Numbered from the stretch's first letter, positions 30,368-41,436 are shown. The stretch: 64,000 nucleotides of DNA from Leishmania mexicana MHOM/GT/2001/U1103 (GCF_000234665.1 NC_018312.1:628516-692515); one strand, 5' to 3'. Notes: a model not told the origin generated them from the sequence alone. A program made the numbers and translations.

Positions 30368-31770
30368 AGGAGACGCGGTGCTGTGTAGTGGCGCGCGCTC
30401 TTGCAGGCGACGCGGAGGCGGAGGCAAACACAATACGCTAGAAACACGGTGCACTCTGTGTGTGTATGTGTGTGCGTTTGTGTGTGTGGCAAGAAACAGA
30501 AGCACGCGTGAAGCGTTTTCCTTTAGCACAACTAACCAAACACAAAATAAAATGGATATAAGTGGGGTTTAAAAAAAGCAGCAGGAAGGAAGGGATTAGG
30601 ATAATGGAGAAAGAGGAAACACAGTGCACTCTGTGTGTGTGGGTGGGTGTGTGCACGTGCTTGTGAGCTGACAGGCAAAGAAAAAAGAACGAACAAAGCA
30701 AAGAAGGGGATCGTCGTACCACTGAGGGGCGGAGGAGGTACAAGGTGGGAGGGGGTGTGGGTGGTGGGCAGCGAAGTCACCAGGCAGCAAGCAACAAAGG
30801 AAAAAAAAGAAGAGATGAAGAGCGAAGACGACAGAAAAGAAGGGGAAGGAGAACAGCTGAAAGGCAAACAGGTAAGAGAGGCACCAGCGCTTCTTCAAGG
30901 TTGTTTGACCCCCCTCTCCTTCCGCGCCCCACTTCCTCCAAAAACACTTGTCGTGCGGCGTTGGCGGGGTGGGTTCTTTCGCCTTTTCGTTCTTCCCTCG
31001 TCGTCTTCTTCCTTCAGCGGCACACGCTCACCTCCTCCTCTCCTCCAATGGGGGAGGGGGAGGGGGCACAGATGCGTATTGGCCGCTGTGTGCACGTGCT
31101 GGTATGTCAACAAGAAGCAGCAGATGCGCTTTAGGGGTGTGCACGTGGGGAAGTCCCCGGAGGAGGAGGAAAAGGTAGTAGCAGTGGTGCAAGACAAGGA
31201 CCGCGGCGTCAGGGATGTGCACCGAAAGAGGGCAAGAGAAGGCGATTCATCCATGATGAGAGTAAAAGGGCAAGCACAAAACAGCGGCAAAGAAGAAGCA
31301 TGAGAACGCCATTTACCGTGTGCGCACGACGCGGCGCGTTTTGCTTCAGCGTCAGAGGGGATCTGCCAGCCCAAGCGCTTGCAGGCACAACGGCACGACC
31401 ACCATGGCACGTGCCTCCCGATTTGTGGCCGCGCTGCTGTCCTTCAGCTTTTGGAGTCGTTGTTTCCCAGCGACAGTAGCGGTGGGGCATCGTTGTCGAC
31501 AGCGCAACTGTGTGAAAGAGGGTGAATGATGTGGAGCGGGAGAGTCAGAGAAACATGCACTCCATGTGCGGTGCTCGAATCTCGAGCACACAGAGAATAC
31601 ACGTTTATAAGGAAACAAGAAGGGCAGCAGGGAACGCTTTGGCCCGCAGCGATCACCAACACACGCAAACTGTGCGAGCACACTGTTCATGCCACACCAC
31701 CGCCACGTCCTCACTGGGTAGCGCAACAGTCGTTACTAGCGGCGTAGACGGGGCGGCGGTGTCGAGGCCA
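30368..31770. other. Gene-free spacer, 1.4 kb
   Basis: Contains the lipase B 5' UTR and the 3' UTR of the disordered protein gene. GT-rich tracts lie at 30461-30488 and 30630-30655, and plus-strand purine runs at 30670-30700 and 30800-30860. No coding region seen. Confidence 0.65.
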
Positions 31771-34700
31771 TCACACGTAGATGAGATCGCTTTCGCATCC
31801 GTAACTGCAGTACCCGCCATCCTCATCTTCATCCGCGTCGGCGCCAAAGCTGTCTGCTTCCGCCACGCACTCAGCATTGTCTTCCGCCGCTGCCATCGCC
31901 CGCTGTCGTCGCGGGTAGATCCCAGCCTCCTGCGACACTACGGCAGAGTCGCCAGCACGGAAGGGGAGGGCAGAGCTGCGGTGCAGTCCATTGAGACGCC
32001 AAGGCCGATTTGCTCCAGATTCAATCGGCGGCCTCGAAAGCACCGCTGGAATGGAGAGGTGCGAGTGCCCCCATGAAGCTGATGCATGACACTCTGGTCT
32101 CTTGGCCGCTGTTGCCGTTGACACCGTCGTCGGCGCCGCCGTCCCGTTAGTCGATGAGTACGAGGCAGAAGAAGGTCGACCTTCACGCGACTCGGCCGCG
32201 GGGGACCCAATCAGGGCGTCGGCCTGCATGGAGGCTTCGCGTGACGGCAGCGAGAACGGGGCCCACGCGGCGAAGTCTCCACGGTCTTCGCCACCGCCAC
32301 CACCGCCGTTCCTTATCGTGTTTGGCTCATGCTCGACCTCATCCACCATGTCGCCTCGGCTGTGGCTCCCCTCCGCGTCGTAGGGCTGCGTGCTTTCGCT
32401 GCCCCAGCGAGGGCACGACCTACTAGCAAAGAAATCGCTGCTAAGCGCTCTATACAATGCCTGCGGCTGCACATCATCATCCTGGGCCTCCTGCCCCTGT
32501 TGCAAGTACTGACTGTAAGTCTTTAGCACCTCATCAGACTCGTGCTTTCCTTCTTGTCTCTCGCCCGGGTGGTGTCCACGTTGGAGCTTCGACGAGATCG
32601 TCGCCGACGGGGCCGCGTTGATCGAAGCTATCGAGGAAGACAACTCCAGCGCCACGCGGCGGCGGCAGCTGCCCTCTCCGGCTTCCGCTCGGCGACACTC
32701 TGTTCCGTGAGCGATGGCCGTCGACTTCAGCGCCGTCACCTTGTCCTCCGTATCGCTCACGTGTGCCAAAGAGGAGGACAGCAGGGGAGTCTCTCGCTGT
32801 CGGTGCACCTGCCGTTGTGGCTCCCGAAGCGGCCCGCGCGGAGGCAGCAGCGGTGTTGACGCGGAGGACGCGCTCGAGTACACGTCGTCGTCGTAAATGG
32901 AGAGAGCGGGGTCAGGATAGGGTGCATCTCGATCCCACGGCGTCGGTGCGTCGTCGAGGCTATCTTCCACCCCATCACCATCGCTGTTGCCCGCCTCCTC
33001 GCTAGTGCCGAGATCCGTCGATGGGCCTCTGTACGCCTCCCTAACGCCTCGGCCTGCCGATGCGCTCGCTGCGTGGCAGGTGTGCGTAGGCCATGCTCTG
33101 AACACCGAATTGCTGTGGAGGCCACCGATCAGGGGGGTAGGATGTGAGCAAGCGGCCAGCACATTCCTCGTCCCTGAAGAGGTCGATGATGTGATGCGGT
33201 CAGCCTTCGCGCCAGCGTCACCAGAAGTGCGCACTGCTGGTTGAGTGGCACGAGACGGTTGCTCGGAGTTCTGCGAACCACGTGACGACGACCGTTCCAC
33301 TGACGAGCGCGGCACGGGGTCGCTGTCGCTCTCAACGTAATGACGCCGGAGATGCACCTTGGCCTTCTCATCCACCCCCAGCACAAGGCCTTGTGTGGCA
33401 GGCACGTCGTCGGCTACGCCTTTGCCTTGCCCCCTTGTCACTTTTCGCGCAGCCGCTGCCGCCGGGATTGCGTCAGCTACGTGGTCATCTGCAAAGAAGG
33501 TTGACATGACAGGGGCGTCGCACTCTGTCGTTGAGTTCTCCATCGCGGCTGAGCTGGTCACGGATCGTGTCAGCGGGGTGTGCTCCAGCGACCCGAACGA
33601 GTCCATGCACGGGGTGCCGGTTCTGTTCGTAATCGATGGTCCAAGCACCGGGGTGTGCGATGAGTGTGGCGAGGTTCGGTATTGCGCTTGCGAATTGGAT
33701 GACGTGCACAGCAACACCTCGACGCGGCTCGTGGAGCTGCCTGCGCGCCGCACCGATACCGTGGGCTCACTCTGGTCCAAGTCCTCAGCTCCCATGGCAC
33801 CGCAGGTGGGCGGCGGCGCGGCGGGAGTTTGCGAGTCCATCACGCGTCTCCGCCTGACAGAGACTTCACGCACCGCCAACTCTGCCAGCGCAGACGCTGA
33901 CTTGGTCTCAGCCGTGTCGATAGATGAAGGCACGGCAAGTGGCCTCTCGTCGCCAGTGTAGCGCTGCAGTCGCTGCTGAACTGCGTGGTCGTTCGCGACC
34001 CAGTCGAAATCCGCGCTGGCGCTGTGAAGTGAGTCGAGCGGAGGGTGGCAGGTGGAGGGGCCAGCTGGGACTCTGTGTCGGGTTGTGGACTCGCTGTGCC
34101 CGTGATATTGCCTTGGCCAGTGCGCCGTTGTGCCGTTAGTGCGGCTCTCGCCGTCAAGGCCCTCACACCTCGTGTCACTTGCTCGGACACCGCTGCCGCT
34201 GTCGCTTCGATACGAGCCCCTCCCTTCTTCGCTTCTCCCCATCGAGGCAACAGCTGCACGGCTCACGTCCGGGGACGTCAGCCGCAAATGCCCCGATGCC
34301 TCAGCAGTGGCTACCGTCGCTTCTCCGTGGCCCAATTCCTCCGCTTCCAGTTTTGAAACCGCTGGTGAAGAACGACCGCAGCCACTATTGGTCCTGTCAG
34401 TTGCTTCCTGCACACCTCGTCCGGCATCGAACGTGCGTGAGCGCACAGAGGTGTTACTGCCGCCGCCACCACCCCAAAATGGAGTGTAATGGCGACGTTG
34501 CGCGAGCGGAGGAGGAAGAAGTGTCGCTGAGGAGGCGCCCAGTGACGTAGACAGCAGCACGCCTGTTTCCCCGTGATGAGTAGCCGCAGCCGCTACGCTG
34601 CGTCGACTCAGCGGAGATGCGGCAGAAGCCCTCACGGGGGACACGTGCATCAGATAGTGATGCCACTTTTGCTGTTTCTGTTGCTGCCGCTGATTTCGCC

Positions 34701-37245
34701 GCTCCTCGCTGACCTCTCTTGAGAAACGACCCGATGTGTCGCCGGCTGTGCGTGCGTTCGCTTCTCTTGGCACGTCGTCCTCCATCCCACTCACCGCCGT
34801 TGGCGTCTCGTCAGCCGCGTCGATAGCCTTCGGCTGTGGGGCTGCGTGCTGTCGCTCCGGAAAGCCATGGAGGATTTCCTCTCCTCGCCCCAGTCGGGCA
34901 GCTGGGTCGCTCACTGCCCTCCTCTGCCCCTCATCCGCCACCGACTGCACCGGCCCGGCGATATCACGAGTGCCCGCCAGAGTGAACACGGAAGATTGGG
35001 CATCCCTACCAGCCACATCAGGCATATTCGCGGCGCCTTCGAGTGGAGACCGTCGGCGCCTTGGAAGGGAGTAAGATGGACTCTCTGTGCGCGCTGGTGG
35101 CTCTAGCGGAGTTTCCCCGACTCTCTCTGAGACCGGCTCTGCCCCGCGACTGCCGTGTAGCGATAAGGACTGGCGCACTAAAACGCTCGCGCTCCACATA
35201 TCAGCGACTGGGGAAGACTCAAGCCGCGGCGAAGGCAGGGGCGGTGGTGGATGTAGTCTACGTGCCGCACCGGCGTTCACTGCCTCCGGCCTCGAGAGTA
35301 CATCGGGCGGCCTCGGCGGCGCTTCAGCGAGACACGCGTCCGCCTTGGCCACCATGGCGCTAGAGGCAGATGTCGACGCGGACGCACGAGACGATGAAGC
35401 CGACGTGTGAGACACATCCGGGTAACGCACGTTGGCGCTCTCGCTCTTGCGTGTCGGCTTCTGCGAGGACGAAGCCCGCATCACACGAGCCCCATCGGCA
35501 ACAACAGCCGCTGCAGCGGAGGGTAGAGAAAAGTGCAGCGACCGACTATTAAATGGCGCCGATGAGGCCTCGCTCGCTGTGACAGTGAGCACAGAAGTGC
35601 TTAGCAGTGGTGACGACTCCACCCGCGGGGTGCGCCGTTCAAGATCCAGTAAAGAAGACGCGGCTGGTTGGGAGGGCGCGGGTTCGGTGGACGGCGACTT
35701 CTCCGAAACGGCACGTGTGGCGCGCTGCGGGCGATCCGAAGTTGCCCACAGCACACTTGCGTTAATGCCATCGGCTCGTCTGTCGGCTGGGTGCCTCCTC
35801 GCATCGAGGGTAAACCTGCCTGCTGTTCCAGTTACAGCTACTGCGGGAGCAGCATGTGAGGGAGTCTTCGTATCACCGCTGCCCGTTGCGGTCGTCCCCG
35901 CTTCGTACATGCGGCCTTCACGGCGCATGCTAGTACTGCGACGGGTACTGCGACGGCCGCCGCGCTCAACAGAGGAAAAGAAGTCGGAATAACGAGATGC
36001 GACAGAGGCGCTTGAGCTCTGAGGAAGCGAATATGCACCGGCAGACCGCGCGGATGGCCTCAGGGCTTCCGCGTCGTTGGACGTCACGCTTCTGCCGTTG
36101 CGGGCCACAGCCGCAGTGACCGACGGCGGAGAGAGGGAGGCGGCTGCGGATGGGGCGGCGCTACCGTTGTGCACCGACTTTCGTATCGACGATGCAAGAG
36201 ATGCCTCGCCCTCCTCCGAGGTCATCCACCGAGTCAGCCGGGGGCTCGCATCCTTATCCCGGCAGTCCGGCTGCCGCTGCAGAGCTTGATGTGAGCTATG
36301 TCGCGTGGAGCTCGTCTGCGGAAGGTCGAAACCGCCAGCACTGCACAGTCCGTCCACGGAGGATGCATAATCAGTTCGTGTGATACGCGATGTATCATTC
36401 ACCTTTGAGGCGCTGAGGGAGGACAAGGTAAAGTGGCGACTGTCGCCTGCGCGAGAGTTCTTGCTACAAATATCAGCGCTGATGTTCAGAAGGAGGGGGT
36501 GTGCACCCAGTCCTGGTGTAGCGACAGCTGCCTCCGACGGTGGCCACGATGGTGGCGGTGATCGTGGCTGGCGCTGCGGATGAGAAAAAAGAGTCGTCGA
36601 TAACTGCAAAACCGCTCGTGCAGCCGCGCCGCTGGGGGGCACAAGGGAAGCAGCGCGTGACGCGCCAGGGGCGTCAAACGACGAAAAGTGGGCACCTCTG
36701 GCTTCAGTGCCACTGTTGATTAAGTCCCTGTCTTGCTGTAAGGAGTCGAAGCTCCAGTATGCACGAGACTCAGCGGACTGCGTATCGTGGGCCCCCCCGT
36801 GCCTCATGCCGGACGCATTCCGGTCGCTGTTCCTGCCCAGCACGTACTCCTCCACCTGTATGTCTTCCTCGGCAAGTCTCATTGAAGTGAAAAATGCACT
36901 GCACTCTCGGTGCGCTGTGTGCTTCGAGAAGGATGGTTGCGGTGGTGGTGAAGAGTCCTCGAAAGCAAGGGCCCGCCGCGCTGCGTTGGGCCATCCGTTG
37001 CGGCGCATCGTCGACGATGGCTGCTTACCCTGCGGCGGCTCGCGTGTGCCGCTTCCATAGCCCGTCAGCTCCACTTCACTACGCACTCTCGCGTGAGAAG
37101 TGCATGAATCACGCTTGAGGCTGCCATGTGCGTCCGAAAAGAGGGCCGCGCACGACTGTACCTCCGAGTGCTGAATGGCTGAAACGCAGCGCGTGATGGC
37201 CAGCAGCGCGCGCATGTCTGGCTCATGGGCGTACGCGGACGGCAT
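31771..37245 (-). CDS. Large, mostly disordered hypothetical protein (1824 aa)
   Basis: One uninterrupted 1824-codon frame from the ATG at 37243-37245. A frame this long and unbroken is strong evidence of coding. I do not recognise a domain. The N-terminal ~50 residues (DMRALLAITRCVSAIQHSEVQ region) are the only stretch that looks foldable, with two short hydrophobic helices. The rest is dominated by Ser, Ala, Arg, Pro and Thr, with many candidate phosphorylation sites. The C-terminus is acidic (ADADEDEDGGY) and then aromatic/Cys-containing (CSYGCESDLIYV). No membrane span or signal peptide is evident. Such proteins in trypanosomatids are often cytoskeletal or scaffold components, but nothing here shows that. 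Confidence 0.8.
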   Translation of the reverse strand: MPSAYAHEPDMRALLAITRCVSAIQHSEVQSCAALFSDAHGSLKRDSCTSHARVRSEVELTGYGSGTREPPQGKQPSSTMRRNGWPNAARRALAFEDSSPPPQPSFSKHTAHRECSAFFTSMRLAEEDIQVEEYVLGRNSDRNASGMRHGGAHDTQSAESRAYWSFDSLQQDRDLINSGTEARGAHFSSFDAPGASRAASLVPPSGAAARAVLQLSTTLFSHPQRQPRSPPPSWPPSEAAVATPGLGAHPLLLNISADICSKNSRAGDSRHFTLSSLSASKVNDTSRITRTDYASSVDGLCSAGGFDLPQTSSTRHSSHQALQRQPDCRDKDASPRLTRWMTSEEGEASLASSIRKSVHNGSAAPSAAASLSPPSVTAAVARNGRSVTSNDAEALRPSARSAGAYSLPQSSSASVASRYSDFFSSVERGGRRSTRRSTSMRREGRMYEAGTTATGSGDTKTPSHAAPAVAVTGTAGRFTLDARRHPADRRADGINASVLWATSDRPQRATRAVSEKSPSTEPAPSQPAASSLLDLERRTPRVESSPLLSTSVLTVTASEASSAPFNSRSLHFSLPSAAAAVVADGARVMRASSSQKPTRKSESANVRYPDVSHTSASSSRASASTSASSAMVAKADACLAEAPPRPPDVLSRPEAVNAGAARRLHPPPPLPSPRLESSPVADMWSASVLVRQSLSLHGSRGAEPVSERVGETPLEPPARTESPSYSLPRRRRSPLEGAANMPDVAGRDAQSSVFTLAGTRDIAGPVQSVADEGQRRAVSDPAARLGRGEEILHGFPERQHAAPQPKAIDAADETPTAVSGMEDDVPREANARTAGDTSGRFSREVSEERRNQRQQQKQQKWHHYLMHVSPVRASAASPLSRRSVAAAATHHGETGVLLSTSLGASSATLLPPPLAQRRHYTPFWGGGGGSNTSVRSRTFDAGRGVQEATDRTNSGCGRSSPAVSKLEAEELGHGEATVATAEASGHLRLTSPDVSRAAVASMGRSEEGRGSYRSDSGSGVRASDTRCEGLDGESRTNGTTAHWPRQYHGHSESTTRHRVPAGPSTCHPPLDSLHSASADFDWVANDHAVQQRLQRYTGDERPLAVPSSIDTAETKSASALAELAVREVSVRRRRVMDSQTPAAPPPTCGAMGAEDLDQSEPTVSVRRAGSSTSRVEVLLCTSSNSQAQYRTSPHSSHTPVLGPSITNRTGTPCMDSFGSLEHTPLTRSVTSSAAMENSTTECDAPVMSTFFADDHVADAIPAAAAARKVTRGQGKGVADDVPATQGLVLGVDEKAKVHLRRHYVESDSDPVPRSSVERSSSRGSQNSEQPSRATQPAVRTSGDAGAKADRITSSTSSGTRNVLAACSHPTPLIGGLHSNSVFRAWPTHTCHAASASAGRGVREAYRGPSTDLGTSEEAGNSDGDGVEDSLDDAPTPWDRDAPYPDPALSIYDDDVYSSASSASTPLLPPRGPLREPQRQVHRQRETPLLSSSLAHVSDTEDKVTALKSTAIAHGTECRRAEAGEGSCRRRVALELSSSIASINAAPSATISSKLQRGHHPGERQEGKHESDEVLKTYSQYLQQGQEAQDDDVQPQALYRALSSDFFASRSCPRWGSESTQPYDAEGSHSRGDMVDEVEHEPNTIRNGGGGGGEDRGDFAAWAPFSLPSREASMQADALIGSPAAESREGRPSSASYSSTNGTAAPTTVSTATAAKRPECHASASWGHSHLSIPAVLSRPPIESGANRPWRLNGLHRSSALPFRAGDSAVVSQEAGIYPRRQRAMAAAEDNAECVAEADSFGADADEDEDGGYCSYGCESDLIYV

Positions 37246-39087
37246 TTGATTCGCCGTCTTCCTCTCGCGCTATCCAAGACGTCAAGAAGAAATACGAAAA
37301 CTGAGATGTGATCCGACACACCCACGCTCACGGAGGGAGGAGTGGAAACAACGAACAGTAAAAAAAAACGGCAGGCAAGGCGAATCTATTCTAACGGAAG
37401 TTGGCGAGGGCATACGAACGGCACAGGCATGAGAAAAAGTAGTGGGCGTCACAGACATGAGCAAGCAACAAAATCAGGAGAGGGATAGGTAGCGAGAGAG
37501 AGGGCGCGCGAGGCGAACAAAAAGGGGGCGGTGACACCCCTCTGGGATCGGCGGGGGGAATGGGGAGCGCGATGGATACACAGGCAGACGAAGGTTGCGC
37601 AGTCAAAGCACAAGGCAGAAGATGAGCACACTCGGTAATAGATTACAGTCCGCCCGGCTTGAAAAAGATGCAATTCGTCTTTCTTTGGGGGGTTGTTTTA
37701 ATGAGGGGAGGGAGTAGCGGAGAGAAAAAAGGATGGCGGCGCGTGTCTGTGTGTGTGTGTGTGTGTTTCTGTGTGCGGCACGTAGCACCTTTGTCGCTGA
37801 GGAAGAAAAACAAGTGGGGCAGCGGTCCAGTTGAAGCGGCCGCACTGTCCCCTCCTCCCCTCCCGCTTACGAGGAGATGAGTGAACGTAATGGACGGTGA
37901 TGTAGATGGCGAGACGCGAAGTTTCTGTAGGACTGGATGCCGGTGCAACCAGATCCACTCCAGAATGAACGCGTGTTTTCTCTTTGTAGGGTCTATGCTC
38001 TTTTCTGTTGTTGTTGCGTGCTTGGGTTTTTGTCTATGAGCAAACGTATGCTCCTGTGCGTGTGTGCCACGATACCGTCTGTGGGACGGCCTGACACGTC
38101 CGCGATGGGCTCCGCCCTGGCCGCGCAGAGAAAAGTATCGAGCACCGAAATGAGTGAACAAAGGGAGTGCACACTCAGAGAGAGAAAGAGAGGGGCCCAG
38201 AAAAAAATGAGAGTCACAGCGAGAGAGAGTCACGCGCGCGTGCGCACCACCTCCAGTGCAAGAGCACAGATGATACACGCGAATGAGAGCACCACAGAAC
38301 GAAAAATAAAGATGAGTCAAGTGCAACTCCGCGAGAAAACGAAAAGGAAGCGTGGGGCACGGCAGGGCAGGGTGTGTGCACTGCGAACACGTCGGAGATG
38401 GGTGCAAGACGTGCGCAGGAGAAGGGCGGGTATACGTGAAAGACAAACGCGTGGAGGTAAGGTGAGGGAGTCAAGACAGGAGTAGGGACGGAGATGGGAA
38501 GAGAAAGGGAGCAGCAGCACCATCGGTTTGCAATACTCACGCGACGAAAATTGACCACTCACGACGGCGCACAGCTACGCATCCAGCCAAGTCCGCCTCT
38601 GCTTGTATGTCTGTTCTCCCTCTACCCTACCCCCTCGGCAGACACACTCACACACACCGTCTCTCGCTTATGACTGTCGTCAAAGGATGTACGGAAGGGT
38701 GAGAGACGTATGGAAGGGGTCGAGTGTTCGTATTGGCAATACACATGCTCACTTAAGAGAGAGGGAGGGACAGAGAGAAGCACCCTCCCCAAGAAAAAAA
38801 ATAAAGGCAAACAGCCTGAAGGGCAAATCGTCTGAGTCGCCTGCGCTCTCACACGCAGCGAAGAAGACGGGGGGAGGGAGAGGCGAGAAAGAAGAGGGCA
38901 GAGCACCGCCGTCACCATACACGAAACTCCGTCCCTTTCCCCGCTCCCATTCGTCCTTCACGCTTGCTCCTCCTCCCCCTGCCTACTCACACCCACACCG
39001 CACACGCACACCCAAAGATGTACCTTCGCTTGAATAGAATCCTTCGGGGTTCACATGCAATCAGCCGGTGCTGATCTTCCTCTTTCG
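37246..39087. other. Gene-free spacer, 1.8 kb
   Basis: Contains the 5' UTR of the disordered protein gene and the 3' UTR of the HSP110-TPR gene. A GT repeat lies at 37748-37766 and plus-strand purine runs at 37470-37505, 38165-38200 and 38755-38780. Frames here (for example 37643-38446, minus) are His/Thr/Ser-rich simple-sequence translations. Confidence 0.65.
37748..37766. repeat. GT dinucleotide repeat
   Basis: A (GT)n microsatellite about 500 bp upstream of the disordered protein gene start. Confidence 0.85.
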
Positions 39088-41436
39088 TTACGAGAACATC
39101 TTAGCGAACATCTTCTTTGTATTTGCCCTTTCTGCCTCCAGAGCGGCCTTTGCCTTCTTCAGCTCCGCCACAACAGCCGGGTCGTCCTGCGACACCGCCT
39201 TGGCCTTCTCCAGGTCCGCCACCGCCTCCTCATACTCCTTTAGCGCGCTGTAGGCCTGCCCGCGCCGGAAGAGCGCCTTCGGGTGATCTGACGCGATTTC
39301 GAGGGCGCTGGTGCAGTTGTTCACCGCGTTCTTCCACAGCCCGAGCTTGACGCTGCAGGAGGCGATGTTGAGGTAGCACGAGAGGGAGATCTCCCGCTTC
39401 TTCGTCTTGTTCTCCGCGCTGTTTGTGTCGTAGAGCTGGCCGAGAATGGAGAGCGCCTGCACAAAGCGTGTCTGCGCCTCGGCCCAGCACTCCTCCTTAA
39501 ACAAGCCCTGCCCCTGCTCACGTCGCTTCTGAGCCATGCGCAGACGTTGGGGGTCGCTCTTCAAGTCGAGCTCGTCCTCCTGCCGCTCTTTGCTCAGCTT
39601 CACCAGCTCTTCCTCCTTTCTCTTCTCCTCCGCACGCACGCTCTCGTAGTACGCCTCTATCTCAAAGAAGCGCTCCGTGACGTGGGCCTGCACCGCCGCC
39701 AGCTTCTCGTTCAGCTCCGCCGTGCTTGCCTCATCGCCCTCGCTGCGCACGTACGCGTCGACCTCCTCAATGTAGGTCCGCATCTCGGTCCTTCTCTCAC
39801 TCGACGCAGCGCAGTTGTCGACCGCAGCCAGGGTCTGCAGAACGTACGAGTCAAGCCGATTAAGCGCGGCCAGTCGCTCGTGAATGCGGGCGTCTCTGTC
39901 CTCCATCTCTTTCTCCAGCACCATCCACTCCGTCACGGCCTTCACACCTGCCTCGGAGAGCGGTCGGCTGATGGGAGAGTTCGCGTCAAGGACATCAAAG
40001 CCAATGAGCTCGACCTGGTGAGCCTCCTCTACCGACGGTGCGGCGGTGGCTTGTGCCGTCTGTTCCTCGTCCTGGTGCTGCTGCTGCCTCTCGAGAGTCA
40101 AACGGCGCACCTCAGCGAGGATGGCGCTGCCCTCCGCCACGCTGAGGTTGGCATCGAGCGACACACCGACACGCGTGATGCCGAACACCTCCCTGATCGC
40201 CTCCATGACACACGCGGAGCGCCACCCACCGCCAATCACCTCAACGCGGGGGGGCACGGCTGCTGCCTGTGAGCCGTCCTCCGTCGCGTTCGGCGACGGC
40301 AGCTTCTCTTTGATGGCCGTGAGCATCGCACGCACTGCCTGCAGAAACGGCAGCGCCGCCTGCTCCATCATCGCACGCGTTACGGAAACGACGATGTCGA
40401 TGTCTCCGATAAGACCTTCTAGCTGCACCTGCGTCTCGTCCGTCGTCGAGAGCACCTCCTTGGCCTTTCGGCATTCGCGCAGGATCTTTCGAAACGACTT
40501 CATGTCGCCACGCAAGGGGTCCGCCGCTGCGCCGAACTTCTTGCCGAGCTCACTGTAAACGTGGCTGCAGAGAAGAGCATCGATGTACTCGCTGCCCATA
40601 CGCAGCGTCTGGCAATCCACCTTCTCCACGCGCGGCTGAGAAGCAATAATGAGGGAAGCGACAGAGCAGCTCTGTCCAATGTCAATCAGCACCACTGGCA
40701 CCGACGCGCCGTCGTGATTCGCGGGTAGGCTTCTGTACTGAAGGTGGTGGAAGTACACGGCGGTGGCCTCGTCTGAGTGGGCGATTATCGTCTGCTCTTG
40801 CGGCAAGCCAGCAAGCAAAGTGGCTTGGCGGAGCGCTTCGAAGGAAGCCGCGCATGCGGCAGACGGCACGGCCAGGCAGACGGGAGAAGTGCGTATCATC
40901 TCCTTGTCCGGCAAGAATTGCAGTAGCGACTTGATGTAGAAGGCAGCCACCTGCGCCGGATGGGTAAGGTGCTGCTGCGTGCCAAGCTGCCGGGATTTCA
41001 AGACAACAGCCTCGGTCATGGCGGTAGCCGGTGACACCACCTGCAGTGACACGGCGGTGTCCTTTGGCACCTGCTCCCCAGACGTGTAGCCAAAGATCCA
41101 CGGTGCAAGATCGACAATGGTCTCCGACGCCTTTGTCACCTGCCGCGCCGCCGCGTTCTCGCCGAAAGAGCGAGCCTCATTCGCGGCAAACGACACCACG
41201 GTGCTCGTAGCCTCGTTGCCCAAGGCGTTCCGTATAATTGTCGGCATTAGCTTTTCTGGATTCATGATAGCCACGCGAGTGGTAGCGGAGCCAATGTCGA
41301 TGCCGACCGTATACGTGGTCACGGCTGCCGTTGAAGCCTGCCCGGTAGCCGCCGGAGAAGTTGGCGGAGGTTGCGGGGTTACCGGAGACGCCGGTGAGGC
41401 CCCCGCGCCTGTAATGGATGCGTCCGTGGCGCTCAT
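39088..41436 (-). CDS. HSP110/HSP70-like ATPase domain with helical lid and C-terminal TPR repeats
   Basis: A 782-residue protein from the ATG at 41434-41436. Residues 1-40 are a Pro/Ala/Ser-rich leader. Residues ~41-445 are an HSP70-superfamily ATPase: VGIDIGSATTRVAI (44-57), IDIGQSCSVASLI (251-263, closer to the HSP110/Sse1 form than to DLGGGT) and VEVIGGGWRSACVMEAI (398-414). The catalytic Lys of HSP70 aligns with Ala96 in GENAAARQ. Residues ~492-600 resemble the HSP70 alpha-helical lid, but the ~45 residues between leave no room for the beta-sandwich substrate-binding domain. Residues ~636-760 form three TPR repeats; Asn690, Lys720 and Arg724 fit the carboxylate clamp that binds EEVD tails of HSP90/HSP70, while two first-repeat clamp positions read Arg/Gln. 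The C-terminus is Lys/Phe-rich. Likely a cytosolic co-chaperone or nucleotide-exchange factor. Confidence 0.86.
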   Translation of the reverse strand: MSATDASITGAGASPASPVTPQPPPTSPAATGQASTAAVTTYTVGIDIGSATTRVAIMNPEKLMPTIIRNALGNEATSTVVSFAANEARSFGENAAARQVTKASETIVDLAPWIFGYTSGEQVPKDTAVSLQVVSPATAMTEAVVLKSRQLGTQQHLTHPAQVAAFYIKSLLQFLPDKEMIRTSPVCLAVPSAACAASFEALRQATLLAGLPQEQTIIAHSDEATAVYFHHLQYRSLPANHDGASVPVVLIDIGQSCSVASLIIASQPRVEKVDCQTLRMGSEYIDALLCSHVYSELGKKFGAAADPLRGDMKSFRKILRECRKAKEVLSTTDETQVQLEGLIGDIDIVVSVTRAMMEQAALPFLQAVRAMLTAIKEKLPSPNATEDGSQAAAVPPRVEVIGGGWRSACVMEAIREVFGITRVGVSLDANLSVAEGSAILAEVRRLTLERQQQHQDEEQTAQATAAPSVEEAHQVELIGFDVLDANSPISRPLSEAGVKAVTEWMVLEKEMEDRDARIHERLAALNRLDSYVLQTLAAVDNCAASSERRTEMRTYIEEVDAYVRSEGDEASTAELNEKLAAVQAHVTERFFEIEAYYESVRAEEKRKEEELVKLSKERQEDELDLKSDPQRLRMAQKRREQGQGLFKEECWAEAQTRFVQALSILGQLYDTNSAENKTKKREISLSCYLNIASCSVKLGLWKNAVNNCTSALEIASDHPKALFRRGQAYSALKEYEEAVADLEKAKAVSQDDPAVVAELKKAKAALEAERANTKKMFAKMFS

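Noticed and set aside
30368..30529. N-terminal extension of lipase B
   Set aside because: The extra 54 residues translate a GT repeat (Thr-His run) and an Arg/Pro-rich stretch. The ATG at 30365-30367 begins sequence comparable with lipase A ahead of TM1.
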